Positions 1 through 9,403 of a stretch of 64,000 nt of DNA are shown here, one piece after another. This DNA comes from Streptomyces sp. TLI_235 (GTDB taxonomy: Bacteria > Actinomycetota > Actinomycetes > Streptomycetales > Streptomycetaceae): positions 1 to 64,000 of the forward strand of contig NSGV01000007.1 in the NCBI GenBank assembly GCA_002300355.1. Direction: 5' to 3'. Position 1 is the stretch's first letter. The number at the start of each line of letters is the position of its first letter. The notes under the pieces were generated by a model. That model worked only from the letters and a program-made list of their open reading frames with translations, was not told where the DNA came from and did not search any database. The position numbers and the translations under genes were made by a program.

Positions 1-214
1 GGATCCGGCGCCGACCTTCTCATCCCGGCCACGGCCGTGTGCCGCGGCCGGGTACGGCATGGCCACCGTCAGAGGTGCGCCGCCGACCGTCGTGTCAGCG
101 CGTGCGGTACGGTCCCGTCTGCTCTGAGAGAGGGTTCCCCCGGTGCGAGGCCGCAGGGATTCCGGTCTGATGGATCTGCCGGGTCAGGACGCCCGTGCAG
201 AGAGGGAACCAACT

Positions 215-1039
215 GTGACCACCTCGACAGGAGACAGAGCCGCGGGCGCCGGCCCGGGCCTGGCCGGACGGACCGTCGTGGTCACCGGGGCCGGGCGCGG
301 CATCGGACTCGCGATCACCGAGGCGTTCCTCGCGGCGGGATGCCACGTCGTCGCGGGATCGCGAAGTCGCACCGAGGCCCTCGACGCGCACCTGGATCGC
401 GGTGCGGACCTCACCGTCGTGGAGGTCGACCTGGCGACGCCCGGCGGGCCGGCCGCGCTGGTCGCCGAGGCCGTCGCGCTCCACGGCGGTGTCGACGTGC
501 TGGTGAACAACGTCGGGGCGGTGCGCCCGCGGGTGGACGGCTTCCTGAGTGTGACGGACGAGGACTGGGACTGGGCCCTGACCGTCAACCTCATGGCCGC
601 CGTCCGCGCCACCCGGGCCGCGCTGCCGCACCTGCTCGCCTCCGGCGCGGGACGGATCGTCACCGTCTCCTCGGTCAACGCCCGCCTGCCGGACCCGCTG
701 GTCATCGACTACGGCGCCGCCAAGGCCGCGCTGACCAACTTCTGCAAGGCCCTGTCCAAGGAGGTCGGGCCGCGCGGTGTGCGGGTGAACACGATCGGTC
801 CCGGCCCGGTGGAGACGGCGCTGTGGCAGGGCGCGGACGGCGTCGCCGCCACGGTCGGGCAGTCCCGTGGCGTCGACCCCGGCGACGTGGCCCGCGCCGC
901 CGCGGCCCAGTCGGCGACCGGCCGATTCACCCGTCCGTCGGAGGTCGCGGATCTCGTGCTGTTCCTCGCCGGTCCCGGTGCGGCGAACATCACGGGCGCC
1001 GACTTCGTCGTCGACGGCGGCCTCGTGGACTCCCTGTGA
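215..1039 (+). CDS. SDR family NAD(P)-dependent oxidoreductase
   Basis: Short-chain dehydrogenase/reductase, expected to be a soluble NAD(P)H-dependent alcohol/ketone oxidoreductase; the substrate is unknown. The protein shows the Rossmann glycine motif TGAGRGIG near residue 25, NNVG at the usual NNAG position, a catalytic serine in TVSSVN and the YGAAK catalytic Tyr-Lys pair, and it ends with the typical GADFVVDGG segment. I chose the GTG at 215 because a GAGAGGGAAC ribosome site lies just before it; an in-frame extension to 143 also exists but adds 24 residues without SDR character. It stands alone on the plus strand, with a 660-bp gap before the next gene. The family call is firm; the reaction is not predictable. 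Confidence 0.88.
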   Translation: MTTSTGDRAAGAGPGLAGRTVVVTGAGRGIGLAITEAFLAAGCHVVAGSRSRTEALDAHLDRGADLTVVEVDLATPGGPAALVAEAVALHGGVDVLVNNVGAVRPRVDGFLSVTDEDWDWALTVNLMAAVRATRAALPHLLASGAGRIVTVSSVNARLPDPLVIDYGAAKAALTNFCKALSKEVGPRGVRVNTIGPGPVETALWQGADGVAATVGQSRGVDPGDVARAAAAQSATGRFTRPSEVADLVLFLAGPGAANITGADFVVDGGLVDSL

Positions 1040-1705
1040 CCCGCGGCCCGGGTGCGGGACGGGCACCGTCGCGCGCTCTTGGGCCTTCGGCGCCGGCGCC
1101 GGTGGCCGGCGGTAGGTCCCGTCCCGCTCGGCAAGGCACCGGCCTTGCCCCGCTGAGCAGTACGGGGCGGAGTCACGCTCGTTGCGGGCTGCCGGCGTGG
1201 TGGACCGCCCGTCGCCCCAGTCCCCGATACGCAGTGCTCGGCAGGTGCCCGGTGGCGCAGCGCCCGGCCCTGACGCTGCGTCCGTACCCTGGCGGCACGA
1301 AAACCGCCGCCCCGGGACCGGGCAGCGGTGACGGGAACCGCCGGACCCGCTCGAGCGAGCACACCTCCCCCACGCGGGCCACGTCCGACCCGTCCCAGCC
1401 CCACCGCGCACTCGCCGAGACCGACACCGTGCTCCACCTCGTCCGCCGGCCCGACATCCGCCCGTTACCTTCTTCGTGGCCCCGCAACGGGGCTCCCGGC
1501 CTCCGGGCCCGGCATGACTTGCCGCCCCAGTCGATCGTGATCGAAAGGGTGATGTCCCCGGGCACCGGAGGCATCGGCAGACCGCTGATTAGGGGCACGA
1601 GCGCCGATCCCGCTGCTGGGTGAGGCAGGCTCTCCGTAACGTGGATGCCGGCACGCTGATGCCGCAGGTGAGGCCGGGAAAGCACGACCGCTGTGGAGAA
1701 GGCAC
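1040..1705. other. Non-coding stretch, probably including the IS110 left end
   Basis: No convincing gene is seen here; the long open frames on both strands are antisense artefacts of high GC. The last 150-200 bases before the transposase start at 1706 probably belong to the IS110 element. In the IS110 subgroup this 5' non-coding end is where a bridge RNA is encoded, but I could not delimit one by eye. Confidence 0.4.
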
Positions 1706-2910
1706 GTGATCGACACGGGTGACATCGGCGCCTACCTGGGCCTGGACGTTGGCAAGGGCGAGCACCACGCCACTGCCCTGACCCCGGCCGGCAAACGGGT
1801 CTTCTACAAGCGGCTGCCCAACACCGAGCCGAAGTTGCGCGAGGTGTTCAGCAAGCTGCAGGCCAAGCACGGCACCGTGCTCGTGGTGGTCGACCAGCCT
1901 GCCTCCATCGGTGCCCTGCCGCTAGCGGTGGCCCGTGACACGGGCTGCCGAGTCGCCTACCTGCCGGGTCTGACGATGCGGCGGATCGCCGACCTCTACC
2001 CGGGCGAGGCGAAGACCGACGCCCGGGACGCGGCGGTCATCGCGGACGCCGCGCGCACGATGCCGCACACCCTGCGCAACCTCACGCCGTCCGACGAGAC
2101 CGTCGCCGAGCTGGAGATGATCGTCGGCTTCGACGACGACCTGGCCACCGAATCCACAAGGATCAAGAACCGCCTGCGCGGACTGCTCACCCAGATCCAC
2201 CCCTCACTGGAGCGGGTCCTCGGCCCCAGGCTCGACCACCCTGCTGTCCTCGGCCTGCTTGAACGTCACGGCTCACCAAGCCAGTTGAGGAAAGCCGGCC
2301 GGCGCCGGCTGGTGACCATGCTGCGGCCCAAGGCTCCGCGGCTGGCCGAGCGCCTGGTCGAGGAGATCTTCGACGCCCTCGACGAGCAGAGCGTCGTCGT
2401 GCCCGGCACCGACGCCGCCCCTCGCTGATCGTCCCCAGCCTCGCCGCCTCGCTCGGCACCGTACTCGACCAGCGCAAGGTCCTCGCCGCCCGCATCGAGG
2501 AACTGCTGGAGGCCCACCCTCTTTCCCAGGTCCTGACCTCCCTGCCTGGTATCGGGGTCAGGACCGGAGCCCGCATCCTCATCGATGTCGGCGATGCCAG
2601 CAGCTTCCCCACCGCCGGCCACCTGGCCGCCTACGCCGGCCTCGCACCGGTGACCAGGAGTTCCGGCTCCTCCATACGCGGGGAACATCCCTCACGCCGC
2701 GGCAACAAACAGCTCAAACGGGCCTTCTACCTGGCCGCGTTCGCATCGCTCTCCCAACCCGAGTCGCGCGCCTACTACGACAAGAAGCGACGACAGGGCA
2801 AACACCACGTCGCCGCCCTCGTCTGCCTCGCCAGACGACGCATCGACGTGCTCTTCGCGATGCTCAGGGACGGCACCTTCTACGAACCCCCAGCCGCCAC
2901 TGCTGCTTGA
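1706..2910 (+). pseudogene. IS110 family transposase, apparent -1 frameshift
   Basis: IS110-type transposase (DEDD RuvC-like N-terminal domain plus transposase_20 domain). The first frame (1706-2428, 240 aa) opens with GLDVGKGEH, carrying the first acidic residue, and has VVVDQPASIG and the KTDARDA motif. The C-terminal half continues in another frame from about 2420 to 2910, with LPGIGVRTG, AYAGLAPVTRSSGSS (the SSG serine region) and RRGNKQLKRAF. Adding one C to the C4 run at 2418-2421 rejoins the two halves into about 400 aa, the normal family length. It is therefore either a young dead copy or a base-calling error. Just after the stop, GACGAAAACCATAGGGGCACCC resembles right ends I associate with actinobacterial IS110 elements. 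Confidence 0.85.
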
Positions 2911-3272
2911 CGAAAACCATAGGGGCACCCTTTGCCCCGAGCGCCCGGACCACCGCGCTGCGCACCGCCGTGCGGGCCCGCTTCGAACACGGTGAGATGT
3001 TCTCCCCGCAGTGGGTCCAGGACCTGGCGATGGCCGAACCGCTGCGCCAGTACGCGAAGCCTCGAGCGGCCGGTGGTCTGTACGGGACCAGGATCGACAC
3101 CCTCGACCTGCTTGTCGACGGGAAGCGCGGAGCGCGCGGCCAGCACGGTCTCCACGGCCCGCTGCGTTCCCCGCAGGCTGCGGCGCCCGACGTCCGGCGT
3201 GTGCCGAACTGTTGCAGGCGTCATGGCGCGGAGAGACGCTCGGAGTGGGTCTGCTCACGGCAAGGAGCGCTC
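2911..3272. other. Gap holding the IS110 right end
   Basis: Contains the likely IS110 right end (about 2911-2935). An open frame of 120 codons then runs into the SRPBCC gene start, but it has no recognisable domain and lacks a ribosome site, so I treat it as non-coding or as a scrap of the gene hit by the IS. Confidence 0.35.
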
Positions 3273-3731
3273 ATGTCCACCATTCATCTGCACCAGACGA
3301 TCGCCGCCACGCCCGAGGAGTTCGTCGCCGGGCTCACCGACTTCGGGCCGGGGCGTTCGGAGCTCTTCGGCAACAGTGCCGACAAGTACCTCGAGGTGCA
3401 CGACCGGGGACCCCACGAGGCCGACGTCACCGAGGGCTCGGCGGGAATCTGGGAACGGTTGCACTACGACTGGTCCGATCCCCACCACGTGGTCATGACG
3501 ACCACCGACTCCAACGTGTGGGGCGGCAAGTCGGGCCACACGTACACGTTCACGCCGAAGGCCGACGGGACGACCGACGTGGACGCCACGGTGGTCCGCG
3601 AGGGCAAGAACTTCAAGGGACGCGTGCTCGGCGTGGTCGTCGGCACCGTCGGCAAGCGCCATCTCTCGAAGGCCTTCGCCAACACCGGCAAGGCCATCGA
3701 GGCCCGGCACCAGGCCGACGGAGGCTCGTGA
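3273..3731 (+). CDS. SRPBCC (START/Bet v 1-like) family protein
   Basis: Protein of 152 aa beginning MSTIHLHQTIAATPEEFV, the usual opening strand of polyketide-cyclase/SRPBCC proteins, followed by the alternating beta-strand pattern (WERLHYDWSDPHHVVMTTT, HTYTFTPKADGTTDVDATVV) and a long C-terminal helix. Such proteins bind hydrophobic ligands in a helix-grip fold; some act as cyclases or stress proteins. The ATG at 3273 is preceded by AAGGAG at ideal distance. The open frame extends upstream through IS110-flanking DNA, but that part has no family similarity. Ligand and role are unknown. Confidence 0.75.
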   Translation: MSTIHLHQTIAATPEEFVAGLTDFGPGRSELFGNSADKYLEVHDRGPHEADVTEGSAGIWERLHYDWSDPHHVVMTTTDSNVWGGKSGHTYTFTPKADGTTDVDATVVREGKNFKGRVLGVVVGTVGKRHLSKAFANTGKAIEARHQADGGS

Positions 3732-4098
3732 CACGGCCGAACCCCCGGAAGAACCGGCCACACGGTCCCGCGGGTCCACCAAGGGCTGTGCGGCCGATGT
3801 GGCCCTGGACCGCGGCAGGCGTCAGTGCCGGCACCGCCGGTCTGCGGGGCGGGCGACCCCGGCCCTCGGCTTGCGGGCGCCAGTGGGGGCGGCTCTCATG
3901 GTGAAGGGCGTGTTCTCCGTCCCGGGAGCCGTGTCGGCGACTGCGGAGCGCCTCCTGCAGAAACCCGGGAAGCGTGCGTTCTGGGCCGTCCGCATCCGGG
4001 TCCTGTGATTGTGCCACCGACCCTTGGAGGCGGAGGTGGGCAGCGTGGGAGCGAGATCCGCCGGGACCACCGGAACGCCTCCGGTGGGAGCCGGCGAG
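3732..4098. other. Gap, no convincing gene
   Basis: Only a 36-codon open frame (3898-4008, start ATG, no clear ribosome site) is present; I see no recognisable product, promoter or repeat here. Confidence 0.3.
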
Positions 4099-4536
4099 AT
4101 GCGACTCGAGGTCGTGGTGCTGCCGGTCTCCGACGTTGACCGGGCAAGGCAGTTCTACGGATCGCTGGGCTGGCGACTGGATGCCGACCTGGCCGTCGAA
4201 GAAGGCTACCGGGTGGTGCAGTTCACCCCGCCGGGTTCGCTGTGCTCGATCATCTTCGGCGAGGGCGTGACGTCGGCCCCGTCCGGCTCGGCACATGGCC
4301 TGCAGCTCTCCGTGTACGACATCGACGCGGCCCGGGCGGATCTCGTCGAGCGCGGAGTGGACGTGAGCAGAGTATTCCACGACATCACGGGCGTCTTCCA
4401 CCACGCCGGGACCCGGGGACGCTTGGACGGACCGGCTCCCGAGCACGCGGACTACGGTTCCTTCGTGTCGTTCAATGACCCGGACGGCAACGGCTGGTTG
4501 CTCCAGGAGATCAAGACGCGCCTGGCCGGCCGCTGA
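4099..4536 (+). CDS. VOC family (glyoxalase/bleomycin resistance-like) protein
   Basis: Vicinal-oxygen-chelate fold protein of 145 aa. It starts MRLEVVVLPVSDVDRARQFY, the standard first beta-alpha of VOC proteins, continues with GLQLSVYDIDAARADLVERG in the second module and ends with FNDPDGNGWLLQEI, the typical end containing the metal-ligand glutamate. VOC proteins act as metal-dependent lyases, dioxygenases or drug-binding proteins, and the sequence alone does not decide between these. The ATG at 4099 follows a GGTGGGAG-rich leader; the open frame extends 30 codons further upstream without family similarity. It lies 140 bp before an SDR gene on the same strand, so co-transcription is possible. 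Confidence 0.82.
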   Translation: MRLEVVVLPVSDVDRARQFYGSLGWRLDADLAVEEGYRVVQFTPPGSLCSIIFGEGVTSAPSGSAHGLQLSVYDIDAARADLVERGVDVSRVFHDITGVFHHAGTRGRLDGPAPEHADYGSFVSFNDPDGNGWLLQEIKTRLAGR

Positions 4537-4676
4537 CACGGACAGGCCGATCCCCACGACACATACGCCTTCGTGGACGATCCCGTGGCGATCCTGTCCC
4601 GGGCGGCCGAAGCCCACGGCAACACAAGGAACGCCACAGGGCAGGTCCTGGAACGGCCTGCGGGAGGAGTTCGGCA

Positions 4677-5417
4677 GTGACAACCCCAGCGCGCAAGCCC
4701 GAACTGCTCGGCCAGACCGTCGTCGTCATCGGCGGCAGCGCCGGCATCGGGCTCGAGACGGCCAGGCGTGCCCGGACCGAGGGTGCCGAGGTCGTCCTCG
4801 TCGGCCGCGATCCCGGCCGGCTGGAGCGCGCGGCCGGCGAGCTCGGCGCGCAGCGCACCGAGGCGTTCGACGCTACCGATCCTGCGGCCCTGGCGACGTT
4901 CTTCCAGGACCTGCAGGCCCCGATCGACCACGTGATGGTGACGGCCGGCGGCCCCACCTACGGGCCGCTGCTAGCCATGAGCGCCGCAGAGGTACGGGAC
5001 GCGATCAGTGATCACGCAGTGCTGGAGCTCGAGGTCGCACGCAACGCCGTCGGCCGGGTGAGACCCGGAGGCAGCCTGGTGTTCATGGGCGGCACCGGCG
5101 CACGGCGGGTCAGCCGAGGGCTCGGGGTCGCCTCCGCCGCCACCAACGCGTTGCCTCCGTTCACCGCAGCCCTCGCACTGGAACTTGCACCGGTACGCGT
5201 CAACCTCATCGCGGCCGGCTTCGTCGACACTCCGCTCTCGGCCTCGCTGCTGGGCGACCGGATCGAGGAACGCCGCGCCGAGCTGCGCGCGACGCTGCCG
5301 ATCGGCCGCGTCGTCGGACCCGCGGACGTTGCGGCGTTGGCCATTCACCTCATGGTCAATACGGCGCTGACCGGCGCGACATACGACATCGACGGCGGGC
5401 AGCAGTTCGTCTCATGA
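4677..5417 (+). CDS. SDR family oxidoreductase with atypical active site
   Basis: Rossmann-fold SDR of 246 aa with a glycine motif IGGSAGIG near residue 18 and a C-terminal TGATYDIDGGQQFV. The canonical YxxxK catalytic pair is absent: the corresponding stretch reads GVASAATNALPPF, without Tyr or Lys. Either the enzyme uses another catalytic arrangement or it is a binding or regulatory paralogue; SDR subgroups lacking the Tyr exist. The GTG start at 4677 has GGAGG upstream. The same strand carries the VOC gene before it and an enoyl-CoA-hydratase-like stub after it, which suggests a former catabolic or biosynthetic operon that has been truncated. Confidence 0.85.
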   Translation: MTTPARKPELLGQTVVVIGGSAGIGLETARRARTEGAEVVLVGRDPGRLERAAGELGAQRTEAFDATDPAALATFFQDLQAPIDHVMVTAGGPTYGPLLAMSAAEVRDAISDHAVLELEVARNAVGRVRPGGSLVFMGGTGARRVSRGLGVASAATNALPPFTAALALELAPVRVNLIAAGFVDTPLSASLLGDRIEERRAELRATLPIGRVVGPADVAALAIHLMVNTALTGATYDIDGGQQFVS

Positions 5418-5445
5418 CGAGCACAGCAGGAGCATCGGAGTCGAC

Positions 5446-5560
5446 ATGACCGAGGAGCAGTTTCACGTCGTCGAGTCTCCCCCTCCTATCGGCGGGTGAC
5501 GTTCGACAACGGCCCGGTCACTCTGCTGGACCCGGACACGCTCGACCTGACGAAACAGCG
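5446..5560 (+). pseudogene. Enoyl-CoA hydratase-like N-terminal stub
   Basis: After an ATG at 5446 (MTEEQFHVVES) a shift of frame gives RRVTFDNGPVTLLDPDTLDL, which resembles the N-terminal strand of enoyl-CoA hydratase/isomerase proteins (pattern V-x-F-D-N-G-P-V-N-L-L-D). Nothing of the rest of the family follows, so this is a truncated remnant at the border of the Rhs debris. Identification rests on one short stretch. Confidence 0.35.
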
Positions 5561-5791
5561 GCCGCTTCCCGCCCGTGTGGGATTGGCCAGGCCCGACCGC
5601 TGTTCGTGGAGGTTCACGGTTGTCCATGGTTGTCCGCAGGGGTCCCACGCTGTCTCACTGAGTCCCGTGGTTGCCTTTGTGAACACGGCTGGATCCAGTC
5701 CCTGGTGGTGCGCGGTGCGGAGGGCTCCTGCAGCAGGCACCGCCGTAGGAACCCTCCGCACCGACCGCCACGGTGGGGTGCCCGGGCGCTG
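5561..5791. other. Short gap between two gene remnants
   Basis: Nothing recognisable is seen between the hydratase stub and the stop codon of the Rhs/SUKH remnant. Confidence 0.3.
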
Positions 5792-6715
5792 TCAGCCGTG
5801 CTGGTTGAACGGCTGGAAGGTGTGCGGGGCGGTGGGGAAGTCGTCGGTGAGGATGTCGGCGCGGTGTGTTCCGGTGAGCGCGCCGAGGAGGAACGAGGCG
5901 TAGCCGATGTCGAAGCGTTCCCACCACTCGCCGCGGGCCTCGTTGACCATGACGGTCCACTTGTCCGGTGACCGGCCGGGGCGGACCAGCCAGTAGAGGA
6001 ACTCGCCGTTGTCGGTGGAGGCGAACGGGATCAGGCGGGCGCCGTCCTCGTCGAGCTCGGCGGGCCGGTCCTCTGAGCTGTCCCACAGGTACTCGAACGC
6101 CTCGGTGCGTTCCTCGGTGTTGTCGGCGAGGTCGTGGTTCGTGAGGACGTTGCCCAGAGCGTCGACGGTGCGTACCAGGTCGGCGTCCGGGTCGGTCGCG
6201 CGGACCAGGTTACCGCCGATGTCGTAGGCGAAGGTGGTGAGCCGGCCCGCGGCGGCGCGCGCGACCGTATTGCCGCCCAGGTCGTAGGGGTAGTGGGTCT
6301 GCTCCCCGAGAGGGTTGGTGACGGTGACGGTCCGGCCGGCGCCGTCGAGGTGGTAGTGGACGCTGCGGCCCTGGAAGTCGCGCTCACCGACCAGCCGCCC
6401 GGCCGCGTCATAGGCGAAGGCCAGACGAGAGCCGTCGGAGGGCGTGCGCGCGGCGAGGACCGCGAACGGCCCCTACTCGAAGGTGTTGGTCCGGCCGACC
6501 TGGTCGGCGTACGAGAGCAGGTTGCCCTCGTGGTCATAGGCGAACGTCTCGATTGCGCCGCCCGGAGCCTGGCGGGCGGTCAGGTTGCCCTCGGTGTCCC
6601 CGGGTGTAGCGGGTGACGGCGCCGAGCGGATCGGTCTCGGCGGTGACCCTGCCGAACGCGTCACGTTCGTACTGGGTGACCCCGCGCCCGTGGCATCCGT
6701 CAGCCGCGTTGTTGG
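5792..6715 (-). pseudogene. Rhs/YD-repeat protein remnant fused to a SUKH-like C-terminus
   Basis: Reading the minus strand from about 6715, repeated YD motifs appear (ETFAYDHEGNLLSYADQVGR, LAFAYDAAGRLVGERDFQGR, LTTFAYDIGGNLVRATDPDA), the signature of Rhs/YD-repeat polymorphic-toxin shells. A shift near 6600 and a TAG near 6475 (where TAC would fit FEYGPF) break the frame. Downstream, without any start codon, the same frame runs into LIPFASTDNGEFLYWLVRPG and WTVMVNEARGEWWERFDIGY, which look like the C-terminal half of a SUKH/SMI1-KNR4 immunity protein, and ends at 5792. The shell tail, toxin and immunity N-terminus appear to have been lost in one deletion. Confidence 0.7.
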
Positions 6716-7096
6716 GCAGGTCGCGAACGGACGACCCTACTGCTCGCCCGCGGCGGTGTCCGGGCGCGGCTGCGGTCCGGCCCTACCGTCCGATGTGTGC
6801 CTGGCGGGCCTCCACCGGGTCGCGCCTCTGGGTGCGGACCGTGTCCTCGCCGTCGATCCACCGGGCGGTGGACGGGGTGGCGGGGGTGAGGCCGACCATG
6901 TGGTGGGCGATGTCGGTGTGGTGGGCGTAGTTGCCGTCGCGGGCAAGGACGCGCAGACGTGCGATGGCGTCGGCGATGGCCTGGTCGAGGCCGGGACCAA
7001 GTGGGCCTGATCCGCTTTGCCCGGCAGGCCATCGACGTCGGCCATGCCTACCTGGTGGACGTGTCTGAGCCAGGACTCCGGGACAGGTGCCGGTGT
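6716..7096. other. Gap with an unidentified minus-strand coding scrap
   Basis: A minus-strand stretch (about 6783-7000) translates to IADAIARLRVLARDGNYAHH and LTPATPSTARWIDGEDTVR, with plausible codon use but no family I recognise. It has no start and abuts the Rhs remnant, so I take it as a gene fragment rather than a gene. Confidence 0.3.
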
Positions 7097-7978
7097 TCAC
7101 GCCCCGGCGCTCCTGCTGCCCCGCTCGACCGGGATCCACAGCTGGGAGTCGGTCTCCGCGCCGATCTCCACCGGCTGCGTCCGCAGGAGCTCCGGACCTG
7201 GCCGGCTCATGTACGGGTTCGAGGGGAACCACTGCGTGAACACGTCTCGCCACAGCTCCTGGAGGGCGCTCGGATAGGGCCCGTGGTTGTCGAAGACCGC
7301 CCAGGTCCCGGCCGGCACGTCGAGGGCGTCGAGCTCCTCGGCGGCCGCCTCGGGACCGGTCACCACGCCGATCCAGTAGTCCGCCTCGGCGCCCTCTTCC
7401 CGGCTGTCGGTCAGGTACACCGCCGCCGACAGGATCCCCGGCGGCTCCCGGTCGGCAAGCTCCTTCATCCGTGCGATCGCCTGCTCGTCCAGGCTTTCCA
7501 CGTGCGCCGCGGCGGCCGCGTTGACCCCCTCGTGTACGAGCGGGACCCGGGCCTTCCGGCCGACGACCCGAAACGGCTCCTTCTCCACGATCCGGTACCG
7601 CATGGCCGCACTCCCTTCGACGACCACACGGAAGGACATGCGTGGCTGTGCCGTGAGCACCGCACCCGTGCGCCGGGCCTCGCCCGGCCCGATGCCGTGC
7701 ACCGACCGGAATGCCCGGGCGAACGCCTCGCCCGAGCCGTACCCGTATAGCACCGCGACATCGAGCAGCGTGAGCTCCCCGGCCAGCACATCGGCGCCGG
7801 CAAGGGTCATCCGTCGGCGCCGCACGTAGACCGGCAGGGGCATCCCGGCGAGCGTGGAGAACAGCCGCCGGAGGTGGTACTCCGAGACCGCGGCGATCCG
7901 GGCCACCTCGGCCATGTCGACCTCCCGGTCGAGGCAGGCCTCCAAGTGGTCCAGCGCCTGATTCAGCCGCTCCAGCAC
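7097..7978 (-). CDS. AraC family regulator with GyrI-like ligand domain
   Basis: One-component transcription regulator. The N-terminal 110 residues hold two helix-turn-helix motifs of AraC type (VDMAEVARIAAVSEYHLRRL and a second ending in YGYGSGEAFARAFRSVHG). The C-terminal 150 residues form a GyrI-like/effector-binding domain (YRIVEKEPFRVVGRKARVPL, ending LWIPV), as in Rob/SoxS-like multidrug sensors. I chose the GTG at 7978 because AAGGAAGGACGG precedes it and the family starts at this point (LERLNQALDHLE); the frame is open to 8053. It is divergent from the serine hydrolase at 8288, a plausible target. Confidence 0.9.
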   Translation of the reverse strand: MLERLNQALDHLEACLDREVDMAEVARIAAVSEYHLRRLFSTLAGMPLPVYVRRRRMTLAGADVLAGELTLLDVAVLYGYGSGEAFARAFRSVHGIGPGEARRTGAVLTAQPRMSFRVVVEGSAAMRYRIVEKEPFRVVGRKARVPLVHEGVNAAAAAHVESLDEQAIARMKELADREPPGILSAAVYLTDSREEGAEADYWIGVVTGPEAAAEELDALDVPAGTWAVFDNHGPYPSALQELWRDVFTQWFPSNPYMSRPGPELLRTQPVEIGAETDSQLWIPVERGSRSAGA

Positions 7979-8287
7979 GCGTATCCGTCCTTCCTTACTT
8001 GTGCCTCCACCGTAGGAACGCCCACCCGGCCAACCAGCCGCAGCGGCCGACACCCGAGCCCAAGCCGGAGTCGCTCACCGCGCGCGGCGCCCTGGCGGTC
8101 ATCGGCGCTGCGATCTCGGGCGCCGGCCGGGCCATCGGCCGACCGCGGGGCGGAGACACGAGCGGTCGACTGAGGGGCCGTCAGGCCGCCTTGCCGGAGT
8201 AGAGAGGATTTGGTCGCGCCCCACCCGACAAAACCGGTGCGGGAACTGTCGGGCAGGAAGCCCTGGCGCTACCCGAGGCTTACGCCC
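7979..8287. other. Divergent intergenic region
   Basis: Region of 309 bp between the divergent AraC-GyrI regulator and the serine hydrolase; it should carry both promoters and the regulator's operator. I could not pick out a clear -10/-35 pair or operator repeat by eye. Confidence 0.35.
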
Positions 8288-9403
8288 ATGGCTGATGTTA
8301 AGGGATTTTGCGAGCCGCGGTTTGACGCAGTCCGGGCGGCCCTAGCAGCTTTGCTCGGTAAGGACGACGTGGGTGCCTCGGCAGCCGTCTACATCGACGG
8401 CGAGCAGGTGGTCGACATCTGGGGCGGGTACGCCGATGCGGACCGCTCCGTCACCTGGGAGCGCGACACCCTCACCGCCGTGAACTCGACGACCAAGAAC
8501 ATGACCGCCCTGTGCGCGCTGATTCTGGCCGACCGGGGCGAGCTCGATCTGTCTGCGCCGGTCGCGGCCTACTGGCCCGAGTTCGCCGCGGCCGGTAAGG
8601 AGAACGTGCTGGTGCGGCACGTGCTGTCGCACACCGCGGGGCTGCCGGACCTGTCCGGGCTGACGGCGGTCGACGAACTCTACGACTGGGAGAGCGTGAC
8701 GGCAGGGCTGACCGCGCAGGCGCCCGCATGGGAGCCAGGAACGGCCGCCGGCTATCACGCGCTCACCTTCGGCTTTCTTGTGGGTGAGATCGTCCGCCGC
8801 ATCACCGGCCGCAGTCTTGGCGAGTTCTTCGCCGAAGAGGTGGCCAAACCGCTGGGCGCGGACTTCCACATCGGGCTCTCCGCCGAGCATGACCACCGCG
8901 TCGCACCGCTCATCCCGCCGCCGTCACTGAGCGACGAGTACGCCGCCAGCGCACCGCCAGGACCGGATGGCACACGCCGGGAGAACACCGGTGCCGCGAT
9001 CCGGGTCAAGGACGTCAACTCCATGGCCTGGCGCCGTGCGCAGGTCCCTGCGGTGAACGGTTTCGGCAACGCTCGCTCTGTCGCCCTTGTGCAATCGGTA
9101 TTGGCGAACCAGGGTTCGGCCGGCGGCGTGCGACTGCTGTCCCCCCAGGGTTGCGAGCCCGCGTGGCAGGAAGTGTTCCGCGGTGACGACCGCGTGCTGG
9201 GGATGCCGATGTCCTGGACGGTGGGCTTCGGTAAGTTCGGCAACACCTTCGGCTGGGGCGGCTGGGGCGGCTCGCTGGTCGTGAGCGATCCCGGTTCACG
9301 CATGACGGTGGCCTATGTCATGAACCAGATGATCGACCGGGATCGGCAGGAGGACAACCGCGGCATGGAGATCGTGATGGCCGCCTACAGTGGCCTGCAC
9401 TGA
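8288..9403 (+). CDS. Serine hydrolase, class C beta-lactamase/EstB-like
   Basis: Serine beta-lactamase-fold hydrolase of 371 aa (esterase EstB/penicillin-binding-like family). The nucleophile motif SxxK is seen as STTK around residue 68 (TAVNSTTKNMTALCALILA). The second motif is a Tyr in GYHALTFGFL, and VRHVLSHTAGLPD is the typical family signature. A C-terminal glycine-rich FGWGGWGGSLV stretch sits where the KTG-like strand is expected. There is no signal peptide, so the enzyme is probably cytoplasmic, acting on esters or lactones. The ATG at 8288 begins MADVKGF; an upstream GTG-type extension to 8210 is possible but lacks similarity. Confidence 0.88.
   Translation: MADVKGFCEPRFDAVRAALAALLGKDDVGASAAVYIDGEQVVDIWGGYADADRSVTWERDTLTAVNSTTKNMTALCALILADRGELDLSAPVAAYWPEFAAAGKENVLVRHVLSHTAGLPDLSGLTAVDELYDWESVTAGLTAQAPAWEPGTAAGYHALTFGFLVGEIVRRITGRSLGEFFAEEVAKPLGADFHIGLSAEHDHRVAPLIPPPSLSDEYAASAPPGPDGTRRENTGAAIRVKDVNSMAWRRAQVPAVNGFGNARSVALVQSVLANQGSAGGVRLLSPQGCEPAWQEVFRGDDRVLGMPMSWTVGFGKFGNTFGWGGWGGSLVVSDPGSRMTVAYVMNQMIDRDRQEDNRGMEIVMAAYSGLH

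Noticed and set aside
3898..4008. A 36-codon plus-strand frame between the SRPBCC and VOC genes.
   Set aside because: No good ribosome site, no similarity, and length within chance expectation.
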